From: Bradyrhizobium diazoefficiens
GTDB lineage: Bacteria > Pseudomonadota > Alphaproteobacteria > Rhizobiales > Xanthobacteraceae
Direction of reading: 5' to 3'
Length of the DNA stretch: 64,000 nucleotides
NCBI RefSeq assembly: GCF_018131185.1
Contig: NZ_JAFCJE010000010.1
Span: 62,001 to 126,000 of the forward strand
Below are positions 15,631-23,612 of this stretch, in pieces; positions within the stretch are counted from its first letter, which is position 1; every line of letters begins with the position of its first letter. A program made the translations under genes and the position numbers. The notes below the pieces were generated by a model. It was not told the origin of the DNA. It did not search any database and was given only the letters and a program-made list of their open reading frames with translations.

Positions 15631-16508
15631 TGGAACAGGTGCCGACCTCGGTTATCTCGAGCGATCCCTGCCATCTCGGCGAGGGCCCGACCTATGACGT
15701 AAGCACCGATACCGCGTGGTGGTTCGACATCCGCGAGGGACGGCTGTTCGAGGCGCGGCTCGGCAGCGGCAGCCTCCGCGTCCATGCGCTCGGCCGGATG
15801 GCGAGCGCGATCGGGCGCATCGATGCCGAACGGCAGTTGATCGTTGCCGAGGACGGGCTTTATGTCCGCAAGCTTGCCGACGGCGCGATGACCTTGTTGC
15901 TTCCGCTCGAAGCCGACAATCCAGCCACGCGCTCCAACGATTGCCGCGTTCACCAGTCCGGCACGTTCTGGATCGGCACCATGGGCAAGAAGGCCGAGCC
16001 GAAGGCCGGGGCGATCTACGCGTTCCATCGCGGCAAGATCTCGACGCTGTTTCCCGGCATCAGCATCCCCAATTCGATCTGCTTCTCGCCTGACGGCGCC
16101 ACCGGCTATTTCACCGACACGCCGCATGCCGTGCTCTACGCCGTGCCGCTCAACCCCGCGACCGGCCTGCCGCGCGGCGAGCCCGAGGTGTTGCTACGCC
16201 ACACCGGCATTGGCGGTCTCGACGGCTCGGTGTGCGATGCCGACGGAAACATCTGGAATGCCTGCTGGGGTGCGGGTCGCGTCGATGTCTATTCTCCACA
16301 AGGCGAGCGTCTGCGCTCACTGAGCGTGCCGGCCAGACAGGCGAGCTGCCCCGCTTTCGTCGGCTCCGATCTGTCGCGCGTTCTCGTCACGTCAGCCTGG
16401 CAGGATATGGACACGGCCGCACGCGCCGCCGATCCGCAAGCCGGCTGCACTTTTCTGCTGGAGGCATCCGCGCGCGGTCGCGCGGAGCCCGACGTCAAGC
16501 TCGCATAG
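15627..16508 (+). CDS. SMP-30/gluconolactonase family sugar lactonase
   Basis: A 293-residue six-bladed beta-propeller lactonase. The metal-binding residues typical of SMP-30 are visible in HLGEGPTYD (Glu), SNDCRVHQSGTFWIGTMG (Asn/Asp) and the late IGGLDGSVCDADGNIW (Asp). It should hydrolyse the arabino- or galactonolactone made by the dehydrogenase two genes upstream. The length matches Azospirillum AraB as I recall it. It is the last gene of the ATGA-linked operon before the separate ChvE gene. Confidence 0.9.
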   Translation: MMEQVPTSVISSDPCHLGEGPTYDVSTDTAWWFDIREGRLFEARLGSGSLRVHALGRMASAIGRIDAERQLIVAEDGLYVRKLADGAMTLLLPLEADNPATRSNDCRVHQSGTFWIGTMGKKAEPKAGAIYAFHRGKISTLFPGISIPNSICFSPDGATGYFTDTPHAVLYAVPLNPATGLPRGEPEVLLRHTGIGGLDGSVCDADGNIWNACWGAGRVDVYSPQGERLRSLSVPARQASCPAFVGSDLSRVLVTSAWQDMDTAARAADPQAGCTFLLEASARGRAEPDVKLA

Positions 16509-16580
16509 GAGACCCGAAAACAGCCCACGACGACGTTCTCGACGAAACAAAGAAACAGTCTGACACCAAGGGAGTAAACC

Positions 16581-17654
16581 ATGCTGAAACTGAAGACGAC
16601 ATTCCTTGCACTGGCGCTGGCCGGCGCTGCGTCCATGGCCGCAGGCGTCACTGCGTCTGCCCAGGACAAGGCGACCGTCGGCATCGCGATGCCGACCAAA
16701 TCCTCGGCGCGGTGGATCGACGACGGCAACAACATGGTCAAGGTGTTGAAGGAGCGCGGCTACAACACTGACCTGCAATATGCCGAAGACGACATCCCGA
16801 ACCAGCTCTCGCAGGTCGAGAACATGGTGACCAAGGGAGCGAAAGCCCTGGTGATCGCCGCGATCGACGGTACCACGCTGTCCGACGTGCTCAAGCAAGC
16901 CAAGGCCAAGGGCATCACCGTGATCGCCTATGACCGCCTGATCCGCGGCACGCCGAACGTCGACTATTACGCGACATTCGACAATTTCCAGGTCGGTGTG
17001 CTCCAGGCGCAATCGATCGAGCAGGGCCTCGGCCTGAAGGAAGGCAAGGGGCCGTTCAACATCGAGCTGTTCGGCGGCTCGCCCGACGACAACAACGCCT
17101 ACTTCTTCTACAACGGCGCGATGAGCGTGCTGAAGCCCTACATCGACAGTGGCAAGCTCGTCGTTGGCTCGGGCCAGATGGGCATGGACAAGGTCGCGAC
17201 GCTGCGCTGGGACGGTGCCACCGCCCAGGCCCGCATGGACAATCTGCTCAGCGCCTACTACGGCAACAAGAAGATCAATGCCGTCCTGTCGCCCTATGAC
17301 GGCATCTCGATCGGCATCATCTCCTCGCTGAAGGGCGTCGGTTATGGCAGCGCCGGCCAGCCGATGCCTGTTATCAGCGGCCAGGATGCCGAGGTGCCCT
17401 CGATCAAGGCGATGCTGCGCGGCGATCAGTATTCGACCATCTTCAAGGATACCCGCGACCTCGCCAAGGTGACCGCCGACATGGTCGACGCCGCACTTGC
17501 CGGCAAGCAGGTCACGGTCAACGACACCAAGACCTACGAGAACGGCGTCAAGACCGTGCCGTCCTACCTGCTCAAGCCGGTCGTGGTCTACAAGGACAAT
17601 TGGGAGAAGGTGCTGGTCGACAGCGGCTACTACAAGAAGGCGCAGTTCCAGTAG
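16581..17654 (+). CDS. chvE: Multiple-sugar-binding periplasmic protein ChvE
   Basis: A 357-residue sugar-binding protein with a signal peptide ending near residue 28 (TASAQD). Motifs include PTKSSARWIDDGNNM, YAEDDIPNQLSQVENM, YDRLIRGTPNVDYYATFDN and FGGSPDDNNAYFFYNGAM, which are strongly ChvE-like. ChvE in Agrobacterium binds arabinose, galactose and glucose and also interacts with the VirA sensor; no VirA is present here. AAGGGAGT precedes the start. The GguA and GguB genes follow after a palindromic repeat, completing the importer. Confidence 0.94.
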   Translation: MLKLKTTFLALALAGAASMAAGVTASAQDKATVGIAMPTKSSARWIDDGNNMVKVLKERGYNTDLQYAEDDIPNQLSQVENMVTKGAKALVIAAIDGTTLSDVLKQAKAKGITVIAYDRLIRGTPNVDYYATFDNFQVGVLQAQSIEQGLGLKEGKGPFNIELFGGSPDDNNAYFFYNGAMSVLKPYIDSGKLVVGSGQMGMDKVATLRWDGATAQARMDNLLSAYYGNKKINAVLSPYDGISIGIISSLKGVGYGSAGQPMPVISGQDAEVPSIKAMLRGDQYSTIFKDTRDLAKVTADMVDAALAGKQVTVNDTKTYENGVKTVPSYLLKPVVVYKDNWEKVLVDSGYYKKAQFQ

Positions 17655-17666
17655 GACGTTACTTCC

Positions 17667-17764
17667 GTCATTCCGGGGCGATGCGCAGCATCGAACGATG
17701 ATGCGAAATAGCGCACCTGAGAATCTCGAGGTTCCGGGTCGCCCTTCGGGCGCCCCGGAACGAT
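17667..17764. repeat. Dispersed palindromic element copy 2, between chvE and gguA
   Basis: The element starts GTCATTCCGGGGCG and includes a long hairpin at 17731-17761 (GTTCCGGG, CGCCC, loop TTC, GGGCG, CCCGGAAC). It is the same family as 2088-2184. It separates the binding-protein gene from the ATPase gene and probably acts as a mRNA stabiliser or partial terminator. Confidence 0.72.
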
Positions 17765-17784
17765 GGCGATTTAGGGAAACGACA

Positions 17785-19353
17785 ATGACCGCCATGTTGG
17801 AGATGCGCAACGTCAGCAAGAGCTTTGCCGGTGTGCAGGCGCTGCGCGACGTCAACTTCTCGGTTCACGCCGGGCAGATCCACGCGCTCGTCGGTGAGAA
17901 CGGCGCGGGCAAGTCGACCCTGATGAAGGTGCTGAGCGGCGTCTATCCGCACGGCAGCTACGAGGGCACCATCGTCTTTGATGGCGAGGAGCGGCGCTTC
18001 CGCGACATCAACGATTCCGAGGCGCTCGGCATCATCATCATCCACCAGGAGCTGGCGCTGATCCCGCTGATGTCGATCGCGGAAAACATCTTCCTGTCGC
18101 ATCCGCCCTCGAAGCTCGGCGTCATCGACCGCGACGAGGTCTACCGGCGCACGCGTGAGCTGCTGACGCAGGTCGGCCTCAAGGAATCCCCTGACACTCT
18201 GATCACCGATCTCGGCGTCGGCAAGCAGCAACTGGTCGAGATCGCCAAGGCGCTGTCCAAGCGGGTGCGGATGCTGATTCTGGATGAGCCGACCGCCAGC
18301 CTCAACGAGGCCGACAGCGCCGCGCTGCTCGAACGCCTGATGGCGTTCCGCGAGCAGGGCATCGGATCAATCCTGATCTCCCACAAGCTCAACGAGGTCG
18401 CCAAGGTCGCCGACCACATCACGGTGCTGCGCGACGGTCGCACCGTCGACAGCGTCGACTGCCGCAGCGAGCCGATCCAGGAAGACCGAATCATCCGCAG
18501 CATGGTCAATCGCGATCTCGCCCACCGCTTCCCGGAGCGCAATGCGAAGATCGGTGAACCCGTGCTCACCGTCGAGAACTGGTCGGTTTACCATCCGATT
18601 CATCCCGAGCGGCAGGTGATCAAGAATGTCAATTTCAGCGTCAGGCGTGGCGAGGTCGTCGGTATTGCCGGCCTGATGGGCGCCGGCCGCACCGAATTCG
18701 CCATGAGCCTGTTCGGCCGCTCCTGGGGCACTGCGATCAGCGGCTCTCTCCGGCTCGAAGGTCGGGAGATGGCGCTGCCGAGCGTCGCAGCCGCGATCGA
18801 CGCGGGCCTTGCCTATGTCACCGAGGATCGCAAGCAGCTCGGCCTGATCCTCGCCGACGACGTCCGCAAGAACATCACGCTTGCCAGTCTCGACCAGGTC
18901 GCACCCAAGCGCGTCATCGACGACATCGCCGAGCTGAAGATCGCCAGCGATTATCGCACCCGCATGCGCATCCGCTGCTCCGACGTCTACCAGGAGACCG
19001 GCCAGCTCTCCGGCGGCAACCAGCAGAAGGTGGTGCTGTCGAAATGGCTGATGACCGACCCCAAGGTCCTGATCCTGGACGAGCCGACGCGGGGCATCGA
19101 CGTCGGTGCCAAATACGAGATCTACTGTATCATCAACGAACTGGCGGAAGCCGGCCGCGGCGTCGTGGTGATCTCCTCGGAGATGCCCGAGCTGCTCGGC
19201 ATCTGCGACCGCATCTGTGTCATGAACGACGGCGCCTTCGTCGGCGAGTTCAAGGGCTCTGATGCGACACAGGAAAAGATCATGCGCGCCATCATGCGCA
19301 ACGAACGCAACATTGGGAACGCCGCGCCCGCGGCCGTCGAGATGGGAGGATAG
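17785..19353 (+). CDS. gguA: Multiple-sugar ABC transporter ATP-binding protein (GguA/MmsA)
   Basis: A 522-residue protein with two ATPase domains. The first domain has Walker A GENGAGKST and LILDEPTASLN. The second has the degenerate P-loop GLMGAGRTE with an intact LSGGNQQKV and LDEPTRGIDVGAKYE. The insertion around HPIHPERQVIKNVNF between domains is typical of GguA/MmsA. It energises uptake of sugars captured by ChvE. AGGGAAAC lies upstream of the ATG, and the permease gene begins five bases after its stop codon. Confidence 0.94.
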   Translation: MTAMLEMRNVSKSFAGVQALRDVNFSVHAGQIHALVGENGAGKSTLMKVLSGVYPHGSYEGTIVFDGEERRFRDINDSEALGIIIIHQELALIPLMSIAENIFLSHPPSKLGVIDRDEVYRRTRELLTQVGLKESPDTLITDLGVGKQQLVEIAKALSKRVRMLILDEPTASLNEADSAALLERLMAFREQGIGSILISHKLNEVAKVADHITVLRDGRTVDSVDCRSEPIQEDRIIRSMVNRDLAHRFPERNAKIGEPVLTVENWSVYHPIHPERQVIKNVNFSVRRGEVVGIAGLMGAGRTEFAMSLFGRSWGTAISGSLRLEGREMALPSVAAAIDAGLAYVTEDRKQLGLILADDVRKNITLASLDQVAPKRVIDDIAELKIASDYRTRMRIRCSDVYQETGQLSGGNQQKVVLSKWLMTDPKVLILDEPTRGIDVGAKYEIYCIINELAEAGRGVVVISSEMPELLGICDRICVMNDGAFVGEFKGSDATQEKIMRAIMRNERNIGNAAPAAVEMGG

Positions 19354-19358
19354 CAGCC

Positions 19359-20549
19359 ATGACCGACAAGACGGTATCGCTGCCCGAGGAGCGCCGGCAC
19401 GGCAGCTTCATCAAGAACAATTTGCGCAACTACGGCATGCTGATGTCGTTGATCGCGATCATGCTGTTCTTCCAGGTCATGACCGGCGGCACGCTGCTGC
19501 AGCCGCTGAACCTGACGAACCTGGTGCTCCAGAACAGCTACATCGTCATCATGGCGCTCGGCATGCTGTTGGTGATCGTCACCGGCCATATCGACCTGTC
19601 GGTCGGCTCGGTTGCCGGCTTCGTCGGAGCGGTGGCCGCGGTGCTGATGGTGACGTACAAGGTCGACTACACGCTCGCCTTCATCGCCTGCCTGTTGCTG
19701 GGCGCGGCGATTGGTGCAGCGCAGGGCTATTGGGTGGCCTATTTCGGCATTCCGTCCTTTATCGTCACGCTGGCGGGCATGCTGGTGTTCAAGGGGCTCG
19801 CGCTCGCGGTGCTGCAGGGGCAGTCGCTCGGCCCGTTCCCCGCGACGTTCCAGAAACTGTCCTCCGGCTTCATTCCGGAGCTTCTGCCGGAGGCCGGCAC
19901 GCTGCATCCGACCTCCATGCTGATCGGTGCCGTGCTTGCGCTCGGCCTCGTCTATGCCAGCGCCAAGGGAAGGTCGCGCGAGCAATCGCATGGCATCGAG
20001 GTCGAGCCTTATGCGTTCTTCCTGGGAAAGAGCGTTCTGCTCGCCTGCGCCGTGCTCTATTTCACCTATCTGATCGCCTCGCATCGCGGCTTGCCGAACG
20101 TGCTGGTCATCATGACGGCTTTGATCGCGCTGTACGGCTTCGTCACCCGGCGTACCGTGATCGGTCGGCAGGTCTATGCGGTGGGCGGCAATGCGAAAGC
20201 GGCAAAACTGTCGGGCATCAAGACGGAGCGCCTGACTTTCCTCACCTTCGTCAACATGGGCGTGCTTGCGGCGCTCGCCGGCCTCGTCTTCGCTGCGCGC
20301 CTCAACACCGCGACCCCGAAGGCCGGGCTCGGCTTCGAGCTCGACGTCATCGCCGCCTGCTTCATCGGCGGTGCCTCGGCCTATGGTGGAGTGGGGCGCG
20401 TCGGCGGCGCCGTGGTCGGCGCCATGATCATGGGCGTGATGAACAACGGCATGTCCATCCTCGGCATCGGCATCGACTATCAGCAGGTCATCAAGGGCCT
20501 GGTGCTGCTGGGAGCGGTGTGCATCGACGTGTACAATCAGCGGCGGTAG
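19359..20549 (+). CDS. gguB: Multiple-sugar ABC transporter permease (GguB/MmsB)
   Basis: A 396-residue inner-membrane permease with about ten hydrophobic segments and the VTGHIDLSVGSVAGF loop of this family. It is longer than the YtfT/YjfF permeases because it carries a central insertion, and it works as a homodimer, as expected for GguB/MmsB. It closes the ChvE-GguA-GguB importer. GGAGGATAG lies upstream of its ATG, inside the end of the ATPase gene. Confidence 0.93.
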   Translation: MTDKTVSLPEERRHGSFIKNNLRNYGMLMSLIAIMLFFQVMTGGTLLQPLNLTNLVLQNSYIVIMALGMLLVIVTGHIDLSVGSVAGFVGAVAAVLMVTYKVDYTLAFIACLLLGAAIGAAQGYWVAYFGIPSFIVTLAGMLVFKGLALAVLQGQSLGPFPATFQKLSSGFIPELLPEAGTLHPTSMLIGAVLALGLVYASAKGRSREQSHGIEVEPYAFFLGKSVLLACAVLYFTYLIASHRGLPNVLVIMTALIALYGFVTRRTVIGRQVYAVGGNAKAAKLSGIKTERLTFLTFVNMGVLAALAGLVFAARLNTATPKAGLGFELDVIAACFIGGASAYGGVGRVGGAVVGAMIMGVMNNGMSILGIGIDYQQVIKGLVLLGAVCIDVYNQRR

Positions 20550-20598
20550 CGGATCGAAGCGACCCGAAAAGGGTTGCGGATTTCTGCGGAAGTTTGCA

Positions 20599-21528
20599 GT
20601 GTCTCCGAAGCAGAAGGAATCCTTGGAGAAGAGTTTGGAGCCGTACGGGAAGCTCGAATGGCATCAGCGGGACCCCGAGATGCGGTGTCGTCCCTCAGTC
20701 AAGCGGATGTCGTGGTCCTGGTTCTCCGCTGAGCTTCTGCAATTTTGGCAAACGGAGCTGGAATTTCGCGTCAAGGGAGATGCAGCCTTCCTGGCGTTGC
20801 ATGATTCTATCCGCGCTGCGGGAGAGACGACGATCGACGGAGGGAGCCCTTCGACGCGAACCGATCTTCGAGGCAGGTTGACGTTCGTGCCGGCCGGATC
20901 TTCGGTCCAGGGCTGGAACCGTTTCAAGGGGGGCGTCTCGTCCGTCTTTGCGGTGCATCTCGTTCCGGCCAAATCGGTTCGCAGGGCAGACGATATCTCG
21001 GAAATTCCTCCATCTCTTTATTTCGAGAGCGACAATCTCAAGGCGACGCTCCAGAAGCTCCAGAGTGTCGTGAATGGATCCGGCATCAACGACCATGCCT
21101 ATGCGGAGACACTTGGGCTGTTGCTCTTGTGGGAACTACGGCACGCCGTTGACCCGAAGCGTTCACCTCGTAGCCAGGTCCGGGGAGGTCTGACTTTGCG
21201 TCAGTTGAGGCGCGTTCAGGAGTTCGTCGACGCTCAGATCTCGACCGAAATCTCGATATCCGACCTGGCAAGTGTGGCAGGGCTGAGCCATTACCACTTC
21301 ATCAGGACGTTCAAGGAGGCTGCTGGACACTCGCCCTACCAATACGTCCTGTCGGAGAGAACCCGCCATGCGAAAGGGCTGCTGCTGTCGACGCCCGATC
21401 TCTCGCTCGAAGACGTGGCACGAGCGGCAGGGTTTAGCGATACATCGCAGCTAAATCGAGTATTTCGGAAGTTCGTTGGTGTTACACCGACCGTTTTCCG
21501 GCGTGAAAGCGGCTCTCGTTTTCCATAA
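20599..21528 (+). CDS. AraC family transcriptional regulator
   Basis: A 309-residue regulator with a C-terminal double helix-turn-helix (about residues 215-305) containing ISISDLASVAGLSHYHFIRTFKEAAGHSPYQYV and LSLEDVARAAGFSDTSQLNRVFRKFVGVTP, split here only by the inter-motif segment. The N-terminal part is not recognised beyond a cupin-like stretch (LTFVPAGSSVQGW). The start is a GTG. GC content is visibly below that of the flanking sugar genes. Its position between sugar uptake and denitrification genes does not reveal its target, and a role in the ChvE operon is only a possibility. Confidence 0.88.
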   Translation: MSPKQKESLEKSLEPYGKLEWHQRDPEMRCRPSVKRMSWSWFSAELLQFWQTELEFRVKGDAAFLALHDSIRAAGETTIDGGSPSTRTDLRGRLTFVPAGSSVQGWNRFKGGVSSVFAVHLVPAKSVRRADDISEIPPSLYFESDNLKATLQKLQSVVNGSGINDHAYAETLGLLLLWELRHAVDPKRSPRSQVRGGLTLRQLRRVQEFVDAQISTEISISDLASVAGLSHYHFIRTFKEAAGHSPYQYVLSERTRHAKGLLLSTPDLSLEDVARAAGFSDTSQLNRVFRKFVGVTPTVFRRESGSRFP

Positions 21529-21545
21529 AGTTGCACCCGTCCCAA

Positions 21546-22166
21546 TTAGTGATCACGCGGGCCGACGCCCAGGCGTTGGCCGATCAACACAAGCTCAGCC
21601 AGACCACCAGCTCTCATCTTCTCCATCACCTTCTTGCGGTGTGCCTTGATGGTCCGCAGCGACGTGCCCAGTTCGTGAGCCACCTGCTTGCTGATCTTCC
21701 CTCCGACAAGGAACATGAAAACCTGCCGTTCGCGTGGGGTTAAGGTTGCAAGGCGATTTCGCAGATCATCGAATTCGCGTTTGAGAACGAGCAATGACCG
21801 GTGACGCGTCAGAGCTCGCGCGATCGCGTGAAGGAGTTCATCCAGCCCGACAGGCTTGATCAGGAAGTCTTCCGCACCTGCTTTGATAGCCTTTACCGTC
21901 GTACTGACGTCGCAATAGCCGGTGAGAAACAGAATCGGAAGGCTCGAGCCGAGCTCCAGCAAACTGCTTTGCAGCGCCAGGCCACTCAAGCCAGGCATCC
22001 GGACATCTAGGAGGATGCAGCCGGGCTCGTTTTCGATGAACGGCTGCTCCAGCGCTTGCTCGGCCGACGCGTAGGCGACCACGCGGTATCCGGACTGCTC
22101 CAATTGCCGTTGGAGCGTGGTGCGGAAGGGAACGTCGTCATCGACAATGTAGACGGTGTCCGACAA
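21546..22166 (-). CDS. FixJ/NarL-type response regulator (orphan)
   Basis: A regulator of about 206 residues with a receiver domain (acidic pair D9-D10, phosphoacceptor D54 in ILLDVRMPG, T82, K104 in FLIKPV) and a C-terminal LuxR-type helix-turn-helix (LTPRERQVFMFLVGG and KQVAHELGTSLRTIKAHRKKVMEKM). The start is set at TTG 22166 because AGGAG lies five to six bases upstream; a TTG at 22181 would add five residues. No sensor kinase gene is adjacent. It lies beside the nor cluster, as orphan FixJ-like regulators sometimes do in rhizobia. Control of nor genes is possible but unproven. Confidence 0.88.
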   Translation of the reverse strand: MSDTVYIVDDDVPFRTTLQRQLEQSGYRVVAYASAEQALEQPFIENEPGCILLDVRMPGLSGLALQSSLLELGSSLPILFLTGYCDVSTTVKAIKAGAEDFLIKPVGLDELLHAIARALTRHRSLLVLKREFDDLRNRLATLTPRERQVFMFLVGGKISKQVAHELGTSLRTIKAHRKKVMEKMRAGGLAELVLIGQRLGVGPRDH

Positions 22167-22346
22167 CTGCTCTCCTGACAAGGAAGGCGTTGCCTTAACT
22201 AGACTTCGCCGCCCCGTGCGCTCCTGGATTCAGGTTTTTGGGTTCCCGCGATGGAAGTGAACGGCTTGACCTCCTTTCACCGCAAGAAATGGTACTTGCC
22301 GCAATTTTTGACACTGTTCCGGCATTGGCTTGCCGATCTTGCGAAA

Positions 22347-22502
22347 CTACTGCGTCGTGAACAGCACCGCCGCGATCGCGACGGAGAGGCTCACCGCCGA
22401 GACCGTTGCCACGGTCGACAGCACGCCCATGCGCCGGAGCGCGATGGCGAACGCGACGATGATGGGGGTCGCGGTCATCAGCCCGATTTGTGCATCGCTC
22501 AT
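22347..22502 (-). CDS. Small single- or double-span membrane protein, divergent from norE
   Basis: A 51-residue frame from ATG 22502 to TAG, not matched to any family I know. It begins MSDAQIGLMTATPIIVAFAI and ends with a second hydrophobic stretch before FTTQ, with a basic ALRRMG turn between, so two short membrane spans are likely. Support for coding is the strong preference for G or C in the third position. The ribosome-binding site is weak (AGCGAGCG). It shares its upstream region, with two FixK/NnrR-type boxes, with norE on the other strand. A role in nitric oxide reductase expression or assembly is inference. Confidence 0.45.
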   Translation of the reverse strand: MSDAQIGLMTATPIIVAFAIALRRMGVLSTVATVSAVSLSVAIAAVLFTTQ

Positions 22503-22569
22503 CGCATCGCTCGCTGTTTTGCGGGACCGCCGGATACATTGATCCTATGACGGCCGAGCGGAAGGGACG

Positions 22570-22583
22570 TTGCGATAGCGCAA
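22570..22583. promoter_or_regulatory. FixK/NnrR-type box between norE and the small divergent gene
   Basis: TTGCGATAGCGCAA is a perfect TTGCG-N4-CGCAA palindrome, matching the Crp/Fnr-family site used by NnrR and FixK in rhizobial denitrification genes. Its centre is about 100 bases before the norE start and about 75 bases before the start of the small minus-strand gene. Confidence 0.75.
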
Positions 22584-22608
22584 ACGTTCGTTCGGCCGTT
22601 TGCACTCT

Positions 22609-22622
22609 TTGTGCGGCGACAA
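22609..22622. promoter_or_regulatory. Second, weaker FixK-like box upstream of norE
   Basis: TTGTGCGGCGACAA keeps the TTG-N8-CAA core but not the inner CG bases. It lies 39 bases downstream of the stronger box and about 60 bases before the norE start. It may be a second site or a chance match. Confidence 0.35.
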
Positions 22623-22675
22623 AGTCGGAACCGCTCCGGTGAGATATCCGTTCGGCGTCCTGGTTTGGAAATCAG

Positions 22676-23254
22676 ATGTCGGCGACGGGTTGCGAACAAC
22701 AAGAAACCGGCTGGGGCATCCTGGAAGATCTTCCCGGCGACCCCATGATCTGGGTGCTGATCTTCAGCGAGCTCGCCGCTTTCGGCCTCTTCCTCGGTGC
22801 TTTCGTCATTGCCCGCGTGATTCATCCTGCGATCTTCGCGGCCGGTCAGGCTACTCTTGATACGCATCTGGCCGGGATCAACACCATCGTGCTGGTGACC
22901 AGTGGCTGGGCCGCCGCGCGCGGGGCCGCTGCCGCACGGGCGGGCGAAAGGGTGCGAGCGCGCGGCTGGCTCTTTGGCGCCATGGCTCTTGGCGCTCTCT
23001 TCATCGCGATCAAACTGTTCGAATATGCCGGCGAGATCGCGCAAGGCAACGGCCTGGAAACGAGCCCGTTCTTCACTTTGTACTTCCTTCTCACCGGATT
23101 CCATCTCCTGCATGTCGGCCTCGGCATCGTGATCCTGGCCGTGGTTTCCCGGAGTGCCGGGGCCGCGGGCGTCGAGACCGGCACCGCCTTCTGGCACATG
23201 GTCGATCTGCTCTGGATCGTCATGTTTCCTATCATCTATCTGGTGCACCCGTGA
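22676..23254 (+). CDS. norE: NorE, cytochrome c oxidase subunit III-like nor accessory protein
   Basis: A 192-residue membrane protein of the heme-copper oxidase subunit III family with about five spans. Typical segments are DPMIWVLIFSELAAFGLF near the N-terminus, FYFLLTGFHLLHVGLG-like sequence (here TLYFLLTGFHLLHVGLG) and WHMVDLLWIVMFPIIYL at the C-terminus. NorE is not part of the purified cNor complex but supports its activity. It is the first gene of the norEFCBQD cluster, preceded by FixK/NnrR-type boxes. The GTG of norF overlaps its stop codon. Confidence 0.92.
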   Translation: MSATGCEQQETGWGILEDLPGDPMIWVLIFSELAAFGLFLGAFVIARVIHPAIFAAGQATLDTHLAGINTIVLVTSGWAAARGAAAARAGERVRARGWLFGAMALGALFIAIKLFEYAGEIAQGNGLETSPFFTLYFLLTGFHLLHVGLGIVILAVVSRSAGAAGVETGTAFWHMVDLLWIVMFPIIYLVHP

Positions 23255-23514
23255 TTCCGGATCGTCTCGACATTGCCTGGATCGCGTTGATCGGCCTTGC
23301 ACTTGCGACCATTCTGGTTCCGCCGCTGGTGTCGCGCCCGTTGTTCGCCAATGCGTTGCTGCTGACGTTTGCCGCGCTCAAGGGCCGCCGCATCGTGCTC
23401 GATTTCCTCGATCTTCGCTCTGCGCCGGCGCTCTGGCGGAGCCTTGTCACCGCCTGGGTTGTCATCGTTGTGCTGTTCGCCTGGCTTGCATCCGCCATCG
23501 TCGCCCTGATCTGA
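23251..23514 (+). CDS. norF: NorF-like small membrane protein
   Basis: An 87-residue protein with two or three hydrophobic helices (IAWIALIGLALATILV, a central LFANALLLTFAALKG region and VVIVVLFAWLASAIVAL). The pattern KGRRIVLDFLDLR followed by a Trp is typical of NorF and of subunit IV-like proteins. The start is a GTG overlapping the norE stop codon, so translation is coupled. It is thought to help maturation or activity of nitric oxide reductase. Confidence 0.83.
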   Translation: MIPDRLDIAWIALIGLALATILVPPLVSRPLFANALLLTFAALKGRRIVLDFLDLRSAPALWRSLVTAWVVIVVLFAWLASAIVALI

Positions 23515-23522
23515 CGCGCTCC

Positions 23523-23536
23523 TTGCGCCTCGACAA
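23523..23536 (+). promoter_or_regulatory. Degenerate FixK/NnrR-type box upstream of norC
   Basis: TTGCGCCTCGACAA has a perfect left half (TTGCG) and the TTG-N8-CAA core, with two mismatches in the right half. Its centre is about 83 bases before the norC start, in the 98-base gap after norF, so norCBQD may have its own promoter. Confidence 0.45.
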
Positions 23537-23612
23537 AGAGCGACCCTCGCGGATCGGCAATAAATAGCAGCACCGATTTTCTCTCGACGACTCAAACCGG
23601 AAAGGATTGGCA

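Noticed and set aside
16581..17654. ChvE as part of a virulence (VirA/VirG) system
   Set aside because: No vir genes are present; the gene is followed by GguA and GguB and fits sugar uptake.
16392..17855. Minus-strand frame of 487 codons across chvE
   Set aside because: Antisense to a clear ChvE gene and spans a non-coding palindromic repeat.
22251..22550. Plus-strand frames of 70-99 codons between the response regulator and norE
   Set aside because: No ribosome-binding site and composition typical of shadows; the opposite-strand 51-codon frame has the better codon bias.
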